From assembly GCA_003225335.1 (NCBI GenBank), contig QHZE01000219.1, positions 1 through 41,666 on the forward strand: 41,666 nt of DNA, given 5' to 3'. Of this stretch, positions 15,004-23,948 are shown in pieces. This DNA comes from Acidobacteriota bacterium. Its GTDB lineage: Bacteria; Acidobacteriota; UBA6911. A model generated the notes under the pieces. The model searched no databases and was not told the origin of the DNA. It worked only from the letters and a program-made list of their open reading frames with translations. Numbering within the stretch: position 1 is the stretch's first letter; each line of letters opens with the position of its first letter. A program made the position numbers and the translations under genes.

Positions 15004-18001
15004 CCGCCTGCGTTTCCATAGGCGTACTGAGCCGGCAGGACGAATGCCAATGGGTCAAACCACTTCTCGACGGTAGGGTTGTCGAGCTTGCCGGAGCCAA
15101 GACGGTTCGGCCTCTGCCCGCCCACACCGATGTTTGCCCGATCCGCTCCGATCGCCGGTGTAAACGGACGCCCGCTCCGAGCCACCACAATGCCTTGAAC
15201 CTGCCATCCACCGAGAAGGCCGTCCGTGAAACCCTTGGTCTGCCCAAGGAAGCGTTTGCCGCGACCGACCGGCAATTCATAACCGAAGCTGGCCGCCAGG
15301 TTTTGAGGGATGTCAAAACCCGAAGGCGCCTTTTCCCAGGCTGTGTTGCCGCCCACTGCCGGCGCATTCTGGTGCAGCATGCTCTTGGAAAAAGTGTAAG
15401 CCACCACGTACCACAAGCCCTGAGTGAGACGCTTCTCGGCCTTCAGCTGAAGCGAGTGATAGGTCGTGGAGGCGTCCTGCGAAAAAAAGGCAATGCTCCC
15501 GAAAGAGGGGTAAGGCCGCCGGGCCTGAATGCCTCCTGGACCTGCCGGAGGATTGTTGAGCGCATTCGTGCTATTGAGGAACAGCCCCCGGTTTCCCACG
15601 TAGTCGATCTCGACGACCGTGTTCTTTGCGAGCTCACGCTGCACGCCGAAGTTCCAGTGATGGTCGCGTCCGATGTGCATCTTCGTGTAGGTCGGGCCGA
15701 GCGAGGGAGCCGCCGAAGTGGTGAGCGCCTTGCCGAGAAAGAAGTCAGCCATGGTGTGTTTTCGTTCTCAAAGAAGATGCCGTAGCCGCCACGCACCACC
15801 GTCTTTTCCCCGAAGGGGCGCCAAGCGAGACCGAATCGGGGAGCCAGCTGCTCTTTGTCAGGCTGCGTGATCGTTATAGGGAGTCCTGCCTGCCTGCTGG
15901 TCTGAATGAAATCTTTGAACAGCGCATACGCGCTCGGTCCGGCAAATTGCGCCCCCAGGTCAATCTGGCCGCTCTCGCTGCCGATTATGATGGGCTTGGA
16001 TGATCTGGGGTCAAACGTTCCGAGCTGCCCTCGATAACCCGCCAGCCAAGGAGAATATTCGTAACGGAGGCCGAGGTTGAGGGTCAACCGGCCGTTCACC
16101 TTGAGGTCATCCTGCAGATAGAAATGGTAGTAGTTGCCCTGGCCGCCAAAGACATCGGCCGGGAAGGCTCGCTGCACCTGGCGCGGCAGTCCCAGCACGT
16201 AATCGGCAATCGCATCGCCGGTGCGCGCTGGACTGGCGGAATTTTGCGTGGCAAACCCGTTGAAGGTCCACAGCCCTTGGTACTGCTTGCTGTCGGTGAA
16301 GAGGGGCTGCCAACGGCGGATCTTGGTGCCGAACTTGACGATGCTTCGCCCCTTGATCCAGGTCACGTTGTCGGTCCATTCGTAAGCTTTCAAGCTTTGC
16401 GTTTTCGGGCGCTGGTCAAAGGCCGAGCCCGCCATCGAGGCATAGCCGCTCCAGTTGAAATCCGGAAAAGAACCACCCACCCCTGGCCGGGCCGTTTCTT
16501 CAAAGCCCTTGATTCCCGCATCTTGGTAAAAGTCTTTGCCCTGCAGGTAGGCTTCCAGGTTGATGCTGTTGGGCAGATAGTTGAACCGGAATTCATTCAG
16601 GAAATTCGTCGTAAGACTGCTGGCCAGGCTCGCCACCACATTCTGCCCAAGGGTCCTCAGGGGCGCGTAGCCCAGGGCAGGGAATGCATTTGGCTCGTTC
16701 TGGCGTTGGTTGTGATAACTGTAGCGCGCGAACAGCTTGTGTTTGCCGGTCAGACTTTCGTCGAAACGCAATGTGACCTGGTCCGTGTCCAACTGGCGAG
16801 CAGGAGCCCAGGCAAAGGTTCCGGAGGCCGTGTTCGGATCGGGGATGAACCTACTGAAGTACGCGGCCTGTTGCGAGATTCGCGCGGCGGGGATCACGTT
16901 GTCGGGGAATGGCTGCCGTGTCAGCGGGTCGTAGATCCGGTTCGCGATCTTGCTGAAGTCTCCGCTCTTCATGGCCGCCGTGGGAACGATATTGTTGAAG
17001 ACCAACCCTTGCCGCTCCCGCATTCCCTCATAGCCGGCAAAGAAAAATGCCTTGTTGCGGCCATCGAGCACTCTCGGGATCAGGATCGGACCGCCCAGTG
17101 TGCCGCCAAACTGGTTCCGTTTGAGGACCTCGCGTTCCGGGGAAAAGAAACCGCGCGCGTCAAGCTTGTCGTTGCGCAGGAACTCGAACAGCCCGCCGTG
17201 GAGCTCGTTGGTGCCCGACTTCGTTGTGGCGTTCAGCACGCCGCCGGCATGACTGAATTCGGACGAGTAGGCGCTCTGCTGCACCTTGAATTCTTGAAGA
17301 GCGTCGACCGACGTTTGGATGAGACTGCCGCCCTGATGATGGTCCGTCACGTCCACACCGTCCATCAGAAAGGTGGTCTGGCTGCCACGCACCCCGCTGA
17401 TGGCTGTGCCCGAGATGTAGTTGGCGCGAATGCGCAGCAGATTACCGCCTCCCGGCAGCAACGCGGCGCCCGGCATGAGCCTGGCCAGTTCATAGAAGCT
17501 GCGCCCGTTGAGCGGGAGGTCGACGATTTGCGTGTTGGTGACCACGTGACCCAATGTCCCCGACTCACTGTCGAGCAACGGGGCCGTGGAGACCACTTCG
17601 ATGGTTGAGCTCATCTCGCCAATTTTCAACTCGACATCGACGCGTGCGGATTGCCCGACCTGCACTTCGACGACATTAACTACCGCCCTCTGAAAGCCCT
17701 GGCTTGCCACGGTCACGCGGTAGATACCAGGGTTGAGCGGAGTCACCACGTAGTCTCCCCTCTCGTTGGCTTTGACGGTGACAGATTGGTTTGTCCTTGT
17801 CTCGACGACCGTGACCGCGGCATCGGCCACGGCGGACCGCTGTGGGTCGGTGACCGTGCCGACAATGCGTCCCGTTTGCACCTGGCCCATGGTGGACTGA
17901 CCAATCGACAGAGCGATTGCCATGGTAAAGAGTGTTGTGACGACCCATTTCAGGAAGCCCGGGGCTCTCCAGAGACAGAACTGAAGCGGTGGCCGCGCCA
18001 C
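14994..18001 (-). pseudogene. TonB-dependent receptor, Oar-like, frameshifted and 3-prime truncated
   Basis: The N-terminal 755 or so residues are in one frame: signal, regulatory-like domain (IVGTVTDPQRSAVADAAVTV), plug (IVDLPLNGRSFYELARLMPG; GGVLNATTKSGTNELHGG) and half a barrel up to GGYGIFFENENT. From about 15750 the barrel continues in another frame (HHWNFGVQRELAKNTVVEID; SFGYELPVGRGKRFLG). The segment at the shift is about 40 residues shorter than in the other receptors here, so it looks like an out-of-frame deletion. The C-terminal strands are missing: after QYAYGNAGG the frame ends at a TGA inside a tmRNA 5-prime end. The start is GTG 18001 with AGGAGGT before it. It lies upstream of GH39 and GH51 and probably served glycan uptake. 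It should now be non-functional unless the sequence is in error. Confidence 0.85.
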
Positions 18002-18109
18002 GTGGCACCTCCTGTGAGCCTTCCATCATTTTGAATTGACGGCAGAATGGTACGGCCAATAATTTCGCCGCGGCAAGGAAAAACGAGAAGCAAGTTCAAT
18101 GCTTTGATC

Positions 18110-18262
18110 GCGGCGCTTCGTTGGCGTCTTCGTGTCTTCGAGGTGGACTGGGGGCAGGCTTTACCTTTTGTGCAGTGGTCGAGGTTCTCTTCGTGTCTTT
18201 TGTGCTTTGTGGTGGACCACAGTCGAAAGAGCCACGAAAGCCACGAAGAAATGCTTGTTGCC
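18110..18262. repeat. CACGAAG-type repeats between divergent genes
   Basis: GGCGTCTTCGTGTCTTCGAGG, CTCTTCGTGTCTTTTGTG and GAGCCACGAAAGCCACGAAG are inverted and direct versions of one degenerate word. They fill much of the 290-bp space between the receptor (minus) and glgX (plus). They may overlap both promoters, but I see no clear -35/-10 pair. Confidence 0.45.
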
Positions 18263-18291
18263 CGCCCGTTTTTTTGCGATGCTTTTTCCTC

Positions 18292-20460
18292 ATGATGGAA
18301 GTGGAGCCACTTACTGCCGAAAAGGCCGAGCGGGTTTGGCCCGGTCGGAGCGAGCCCCTGGGGGCCACATGGACGGGAAATGGGGTCAATTTCGCGCTTT
18401 TCTCGGAGCATGCCGAGAAAGTGGAACTCTGTCTTTTTGCCGCCCCGCGGGACGCGCAGCCCGTCAGGACCATTGTTCTAGGCCAGAAGACGCGCCACGT
18501 GTGGCATGGCTTCCTCCCGGGCTGCCGCCCTGGCCAGCTTTATGGATATCGCGTCTACGGTCCTTATAACCCGCCGCGCGGAAAGCGTTTCAACCCGGCC
18601 AAGCTGCTGCTGGACCCCTACGCTCGCGCAATTACGGGCAAAGTGGACTGGTCGCGCGGGTCTGCGTTCGCTTACGATGCACGCTCGCCTTCGGGCGACT
18701 CCGCGCGGGATGATTCTGATAACGCCGCCGCCATGCCCAAGTGCGTTGTCATCAATCCGGTTTTCGACTGGGCCGGTGACACGCGACTTGACATTCCGTT
18801 GCACCGCTCGATCATTTATGAACTGCATGTCAAGGGCTTCACCTGGAATTTCCCCGGGATCGATCCCAAGCTGCGCGGAACCTACGCGGCTCTGAGCTCG
18901 CCGGAGGTTCTGAAGTATCTGACGGAACTCGGCGTCACCGCGGTGGAGTTGCTTCCCATTCACGAATGCCAGCCGGAGAAGTTTCTGAGCGACCGGGGCC
19001 TCACGAATTACTGGGGTTACAACACAATAGGCTTTTTCGCGCCGGACAGCCGTTTCAGCTCTTCCGGGACTCTCGGCGGCCAGGTCACCGAATTCAAACA
19101 CATGGTGAAGCAAATGCACCGCGCGGGGCTCGAGGTGATCCTCGATGTAGTCTATAACCACACCGCTGAAGGGGATCACCGAGGGCCTACTCTGTGCTGG
19201 CGCGGCATCGACAACGAATCCTACTACTGGCTGGTCTCGGTCAATCCTTACTACTACATGGACTTTACCGGCTGCGGCAACAGCCCGCGCATGACCCATC
19301 CCGATGTGTTAAAAATTGTTATGGACAGTCTTCGCTACTGGACGAGCGAAATGCATGTGGACGGATTCCGCTTCGACCTTGCCTCCACGCTGGCGCGAGA
19401 AGAGAACGGCGTGGATCGACTCTCTTCCTTCTTTGACATCCTGCACCAGGACCCCGTTTTGACCGGCGTGAAACTGATCGCCGAGCCGTGGGACGTGGGC
19501 TCGGAAGGCTATCAGGTCGGTAACTTCCCGGTCGACTGGTGCGAATGGAACGGGCGCTATCGCGACAGTGTGCGGCGTTTCTGGCGCGGGGAACCCGGGC
19601 AGGTGGCCGAGATCGCTTATCGCATCACCGGCAGCAGCGACCTGTACGCCGATGATGGCCGCAGCCCGGGCGCCAGCATCAATTTCGTCACCTGTCACGA
19701 CGGCTTTACGCTTGCCGATCTGGTCAGCTACAACGCGAAGCACAACGAAGCCAACCGGGAAAATAACCGGGACGGCACGGATGACAACCTCAGCTGGAAC
19801 TGCGGCGTCGAAGGGGAAACCGGCGACCCGCGAGTGCTGGAAGTGCGCCGCCGCCAGATGCGGAATTTGCTTGTCACGCTGCTCCTCTCGCAGGGGACGC
19901 CGATGATCTGCGCGGGCGATGAGCTGGGGCGGAGCCAGCGCGGAAACAACAATGCGTACTCCCAGGACAACGAAATCAATTGGCTGGACTGGAGCTTGAA
20001 AGAAAAAAATGCGGATCTGCTGGAGTTCGTGCGGCGGCTGCTCGCCTTTCGCAAGGAGCACCCCGCCTTTCTCCGCCGCCGTTTTTTCGAGGGACGGTCC
20101 CTCGGACTCGACGAGCTCAAGGACATTACCTGGCTCCGCCCGGACGGATCTGAGATGACTCTGGAAAACTGGCGCCAGGACTTTGTCCGTTGCATCGGCT
20201 TTATCATTGACGGGCGGGACATAAATGACGTGGATGAGCACGGTCACCAGCTGACCGACTCTGTGTTCTTGGTCCTCATGAATGCCCATTCTGAGCCGAT
20301 ACCGTTCCGCGCGCCAGACCTTGAAGGCGGAACCTGGAAGTGCCTTCTGGATACGACCCGTGGCTGGCTTCCGGAGAGTGCATCCCGGGACTGCATCCCC
20401 GGTGCCGCTTATGCATTGGGCGCACGCTCCCTGGCCCTCTTCCAGCGACTTCCACACTGA
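18292..20460 (+). CDS. glgX: Glycogen debranching enzyme (isoamylase type, GH13)
   Basis: This cytosolic enzyme hydrolyses alpha-1,6 branch points of glycogen limit dextrins. The 722-residue protein has an N-terminal CBM48-like domain (about 20-110), then a GH13 barrel with the nucleophile Asp362 in VDGFRFDLAS, the acid/base Glu398 in LIAEPWDVG and the third Asp470 in VTCHDGFTL, and a C-terminal beta domain. Length and motifs match GlgX. Translation probably starts at ATG 18292 or 18295. No Shine-Dalgarno is visible, and the upstream open frame is repeat DNA. The partner enzyme, a glucan phosphorylase, is at 37.0-38.7 kb. The gene itself sits between two TonB receptor genes. Confidence 0.93.
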   Translation: MMEVEPLTAEKAERVWPGRSEPLGATWTGNGVNFALFSEHAEKVELCLFAAPRDAQPVRTIVLGQKTRHVWHGFLPGCRPGQLYGYRVYGPYNPPRGKRFNPAKLLLDPYARAITGKVDWSRGSAFAYDARSPSGDSARDDSDNAAAMPKCVVINPVFDWAGDTRLDIPLHRSIIYELHVKGFTWNFPGIDPKLRGTYAALSSPEVLKYLTELGVTAVELLPIHECQPEKFLSDRGLTNYWGYNTIGFFAPDSRFSSSGTLGGQVTEFKHMVKQMHRAGLEVILDVVYNHTAEGDHRGPTLCWRGIDNESYYWLVSVNPYYYMDFTGCGNSPRMTHPDVLKIVMDSLRYWTSEMHVDGFRFDLASTLAREENGVDRLSSFFDILHQDPVLTGVKLIAEPWDVGSEGYQVGNFPVDWCEWNGRYRDSVRRFWRGEPGQVAEIAYRITGSSDLYADDGRSPGASINFVTCHDGFTLADLVSYNAKHNEANRENNRDGTDDNLSWNCGVEGETGDPRVLEVRRRQMRNLLVTLLLSQGTPMICAGDELGRSQRGNNNAYSQDNEINWLDWSLKEKNADLLEFVRRLLAFRKEHPAFLRRRFFEGRSLGLDELKDITWLRPDGSEMTLENWRQDFVRCIGFIIDGRDINDVDEHGHQLTDSVFLVLMNAHSEPIPFRAPDLEGGTWKCLLDTTRGWLPESASRDCIPGAAYALGARSLALFQRLPH

Positions 20461-20478
20461 TTGCATGGGCTGTTGTTC

Positions 20479-20531
20479 GGAGTTCAGTCTTTAGCCTAAC
20501 CGGGGTCAGTGCAGCCTGAAGGCTGAACTCC
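20479..20531. repeat. GGAGTTCAG double-hairpin repeat, copy 1
   Basis: It starts GGAGTTCAGTCTTTAGCC and ends CAGCCTGAAGGCTGAACTCC. The ends are inverted repeats, and each half can form its own small hairpin. It lies 18 bp after the glgX stop. Confidence 0.75.
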
Positions 20532-20567
20532 AAACCTGAACTCTGGGTTGACCTCCGAAGCAGGCAT

Positions 20568-20621
20568 GGAGTTCAGGCTTTAGCCTGCTTCAGAGTCAGT
20601 GCAGCCTGAAGGCTGAACTCC
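20568..20621. repeat. GGAGTTCAG double-hairpin repeat, copy 2
   Basis: It starts GGAGTTCAGGCTTTAGCCTG and ends CAGCCTGAAGGCTGAACTCC. It is in tandem with copy 1. A third partial copy (GGAGTTCAG, 20657-20665) is directly followed by the CCGGAGGAACC ribosome-binding site of the next gene. Confidence 0.8.
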
Positions 20622-20677
20622 ATGCCTGCGCAGATGAACCCACGGGCTTGTTGTCCGGAGTTCAGACCGGAGGAACC

Positions 20678-23647
20678 ATGCGACCTTTGCGCTACGGCAG
20701 GAATGTTGTGCTTTCCCTGTTGTTGATGGTGCCCGCCATGCTTGTAGCCCAGTCCCAGGCGACGACAGGGACGATCGAGGGGAACACCTTCGACCAGACG
20801 GGGGCCGTGCTGCCCGGCGCGACGGTGACCATTCGAAACCCGGCGACGGGCGTGGTGCGCACGGTCGCGAGCGACGAGAAGGGCTACTTCCGCGCGCCGC
20901 TCCTGCCCCCGGGTTCTTACCAGGTCACCGCGGAGCTGAGCGGGTTTGCCAGGCTGCAACGGACCGGCTTGACCTTGAGCATCGGCCAGGCCGTGAACAT
21001 CTCTTTGAAGCTCCAAGTCGCCGGCGGATCCGAGACAGTGACGGTCAGCGGGGAAGGGCCGGTCGTGGAAACCACGCGGACCCAGATCAGCTCGACCGTG
21101 AATGAGCGGGCGATCGCCGGGCTCCCGGTGAACGGACGGAACTTCATCGACTTCGTTCTTCTCACACCGGGAGTGACACGAGACGTGCGCACCGGCGACA
21201 TCAGCTTCGCCGGTCAGCGCGGGACATTGAACAGTCTGGTCATTGACGGCGCGGACAACAACAATACGTTCTTCGGACAGACGCTCGGGAGGACCGGGTC
21301 CGGCCGCGCGCCCTATCAGTTCAGCCAGGATGCTGTGAAAGAATTCCAGGTCAACTCCAACGGCTATTCCGCGGAGTTCGGCCGGGCGGGTGGGGCCGTC
21401 ATCAATGTCGTCACCAAGTCGGGCGAGAATGCCTTTCATGGATCGGGATTCTGGTACTACCGGGACCGCTCGCTGAACGCTAACGACCTGATCAACAAGA
21501 TCAACGCGCGGGAGAAGTCTCCGTACCACTTCAACCAATTCGGCGGCGACGTCAGCGGGCCCATCAAGAGAGACAGGGCCTTCTTCTTCTTCGATTACGA
21601 CGGCCAGCGCAACACTCAGCCCAACCTGGTGTTCCTGAACCTGCCCGCGTCGATCCCTTCGGATGCCGACACCCAGACAGGGTTACAGATCCTCCAGGGA
21701 AAGTCCCAGAGCTGGAACCGAACCCAGGATCAGGATGTGTATCTCGTCAAGACCGATTTCCAGCTCAACACCAACAATCGCCTTTCCGTGCGGTACAACC
21801 ATCAGAACTTCACCGGCGAGGGTTTCGAAAACGGCGGCCCCCAAAATTCCCTCGAGCATACGGGGGCATCTCTGGTGAAGACGGACACCCTCAACGTTGC
21901 CTGGCACTCCATCCTGTCGCCGACGTTCCTGAACGAGTTTCGTTTCCAGTACGCGCGCGACAAGGAACCCGGGTTGGCCAACAGCTCCGACCCCGAGGTG
22001 ACCGTCCTTCAGGGAGGACAAACCGTGCTGGTGATCGGCCGGAATTTCTTCAGTCCGCGGGACACGACCATCCAGCGCGGCCAGTTCGCCGACAACATCT
22101 CACATCTGCGTGGAAACCATAATTTGAAGATCGGGGTCGATCTCAACATCGACCGCATCCTGAACTTTTTCCCGGGCAACTTCTCGGGGGCGTACCGCTT
22201 CACGTCGCTGGCCGGCTTCTCCAGGGGACGACCCACGGGCCCGGGCGAACGCTACGTCCAGGCTTTTCCCGGTGGAGGAACCACGGGAGCTACGACACGC
22301 CCGAACATCCTGGAGTTCGCGGTCTTCTTCCAGGATGACTGGCGCGTGAGCCGGAGTTTGACCCTGAATTTCGGCGCGCGGTTCGACCTTCAGTCCTTCG
22401 AGCAGCCCTCGACAAAGAATCCGGACCCGCAGCTTGCCAGCAACGGGATCGACACGAGCGTTCTCAATACCGACGGAAACAACGTGGCTCCCCGTGTCGG
22501 GTTTGCCTGGAAGCCCATGCCCGCCGGGAATCGTCTGGTGTTTCGCGGCGGCTATGGGATCTTCTACGGACGCACTCCGTCGATCATGGTCGGGACCGCC
22601 CACTCCAACAACGGCCTCAGTGTGCAGACTATCACCTTCACCGGCGGCATCGCGCCTACCTGGCCGAACCGGTTGACGTCCATCCCGAGCGGCGTGGCAT
22701 TGCCCAAGCCGACCATCTTCGTTTTCTCGCCAGACTACGTGAATCCGTACGTGCAGCAGGGGAGCTTTGCGGCGGAGTTGGGTCTGACGCCGGAGACCTC
22801 CTTCAGCGCAACCTACCTCTTCGTCAAGGGGACGCATCTGCAGAGGTCCCGCGACATAAACGTGGGGGTTCCTGCGGCAACTGCGATCCCGGTGGCGAAC
22901 GAAGGCACGATGTTTACCTATCCCCGCTTCCCGAGCGCGAGACCGTACCTGAATTTCGACCGTATCATTTCGTTTGAGAGCACCGCCAACTCCGTGTATC
23001 ACGGCATGACGCTCGAGCTCCGCCGTCGCTTCGCCCGGCACGTCCAGGGTCAGCTCTCTTACACACTCGGCAAGGTAATCGACGACGTTCCGGATGCCAC
23101 GGCCGTGGTCCCGCAGTCGAGTGACGACGCCAAGTTTGCGCAGAACCCGGCCAATCTGCGCGACGATCGGTCGGTCGGGGGCAACGATCAGCGGCACCGC
23201 CTGGTGGCAAGCGGGCTTTGGGACCTGGCCTATGCGGAGAAGATCGGAAATCCCGCGCTGAAGGGAATCCTGCAGGGATGGTCTCTTTCGCTGATCTGGA
23301 CGGCGCAGAGCGGACAGCCATACTCCGGACTGATTAACACAGATCTCAACAACGACGGCAACAACCGAAACGATCGCGCGCCCAATCTCGGACGCAACAC
23401 CTTCGTGCTGCCGCGCACCGTCACAGCAGACCTCCGTATCTCCCGTCAGATCGAAGTTCGCGAGACGATGCGGCTCCAGCTTATCTTTGAGTCCTTCAAT
23501 CTATTTAACCGCGCGAACGTCACGAGCGTGCGAAACACGCTCTACAGCGTTTCCGGAGGACAGCTCGTGCGCCAGACGAACTTTGGATCAGCACTTGGGA
23601 CTTCCGGGCCGCGCATCCTCCAGTTCGCTGCCAAACTCCTCTTTTAG
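20678..23647 (+). CDS. TonB-dependent receptor, Oar-like, intact
   Basis: This 989-residue outer-membrane receptor is the only one of the four in the window that looks complete. It has a signal peptide (NVVLSLLLMVPAMLVAQ), a regulatory-like beta-sandwich (about 38-120, TIEGNTFDQTGAVLPGATVT), a plug (IAGLPVNGRNFIDFVLLTPG; GGAVINVVTKSGENAFHGSG) and a long barrel (FFQDDWRVSRSLTLNFGARF). It ends in the expected strand GPRILQFAAKLLF with a terminal Phe. ATG 20678 has GGAGGAA just before it; the earlier track start lies in repeat DNA. It is flanked by GGAGTTCAG repeats on both sides (two upstream, three downstream). The ligand is unknown. The histidine-kinase operon begins 301 bp downstream. Confidence 0.9.
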   Translation: MRPLRYGRNVVLSLLLMVPAMLVAQSQATTGTIEGNTFDQTGAVLPGATVTIRNPATGVVRTVASDEKGYFRAPLLPPGSYQVTAELSGFARLQRTGLTLSIGQAVNISLKLQVAGGSETVTVSGEGPVVETTRTQISSTVNERAIAGLPVNGRNFIDFVLLTPGVTRDVRTGDISFAGQRGTLNSLVIDGADNNNTFFGQTLGRTGSGRAPYQFSQDAVKEFQVNSNGYSAEFGRAGGAVINVVTKSGENAFHGSGFWYYRDRSLNANDLINKINAREKSPYHFNQFGGDVSGPIKRDRAFFFFDYDGQRNTQPNLVFLNLPASIPSDADTQTGLQILQGKSQSWNRTQDQDVYLVKTDFQLNTNNRLSVRYNHQNFTGEGFENGGPQNSLEHTGASLVKTDTLNVAWHSILSPTFLNEFRFQYARDKEPGLANSSDPEVTVLQGGQTVLVIGRNFFSPRDTTIQRGQFADNISHLRGNHNLKIGVDLNIDRILNFFPGNFSGAYRFTSLAGFSRGRPTGPGERYVQAFPGGGTTGATTRPNILEFAVFFQDDWRVSRSLTLNFGARFDLQSFEQPSTKNPDPQLASNGIDTSVLNTDGNNVAPRVGFAWKPMPAGNRLVFRGGYGIFYGRTPSIMVGTAHSNNGLSVQTITFTGGIAPTWPNRLTSIPSGVALPKPTIFVFSPDYVNPYVQQGSFAAELGLTPETSFSATYLFVKGTHLQRSRDINVGVPAATAIPVANEGTMFTYPRFPSARPYLNFDRIISFESTANSVYHGMTLELRRRFARHVQGQLSYTLGKVIDDVPDATAVVPQSSDDAKFAQNPANLRDDRSVGGNDQRHRLVASGLWDLAYAEKIGNPALKGILQGWSLSLIWTAQSGQPYSGLINTDLNNDGNNRNDRAPNLGRNTFVLPRTVTADLRISRQIEVRETMRLQLIFESFNLFNRANVTSVRNTLYSVSGGQLVRQTNFGSALGTSGPRILQFAAKLLF

Positions 23648-23677
23648 AATTGTTTCTTTTTCGCGCAACTCAGGTTC

Positions 23678-23876
23678 GGAGTTCAGCCTTTAGGCTGCCC
23701 GCAGAGTCGGATCCCCTTCAAGGTCCGTTGTGCAGGCTAAAGCCTGAACTCCATGCGACATTCGGAGTTCGGCCTTTAGGTTGCCCGCCAGAGTTGGAAC
23801 GCTTCAAAATCGGTTCGGAGTTCAGCCTGCCAGAGTGGCACCTTCAAACTCCCTTGCAGGCTAAAGCCTGAACTCC
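23678..23876. repeat. Array of three GGAGTTCAG repeats (copies 3-5)
   Basis: Copy 3 is 23678-23752 (GGAGTTCAGCCTTTAGGCTG to CAGGCTAAAGCCTGAACTCC). Copy 4, 23764-23815, is a degraded left half. Copy 5 is 23817-23876 and ends in the same CAGGCTAAAGCCTGAACTCC. The array fills most of the 301-bp space between the receptor and the kinase gene. The central parts differ between copies while the ends are conserved. Confidence 0.75.
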
Positions 23877-23948
23877 ATGCCTTTTGAACATTGACTTGGG
23901 GGCTTAGCGTCGCTTAAGCTGCTAAAAAATAAATACATCTTAGAACCT

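Noticed and set aside
16124-17608. 494-residue plus-strand ORF opposite the broken TonB receptor
   Set aside because: It is antisense to a receptor whose domains are obvious on the minus strand; no ribosome-binding site or recognisable domain is present.
22100-23197. 365-residue minus-strand ORF opposite the intact TonB receptor
   Set aside because: It is a shadow ORF of high-GC coding sequence with no independent signal.
23678-23876. CRISPR-like array of three repeats
   Set aside because: The repeats differ in length and sequence, spacers are not of constant size and no cas genes are near; these are palindromic intergenic repeats.
23898-23915. Possible sigma54 site (GG-10-GC) before the histidine kinase
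   Set aside because: The GG and GC spacing fits, but the bases around them (no TGGCAC, no TTGC) do not match the consensus well enough.
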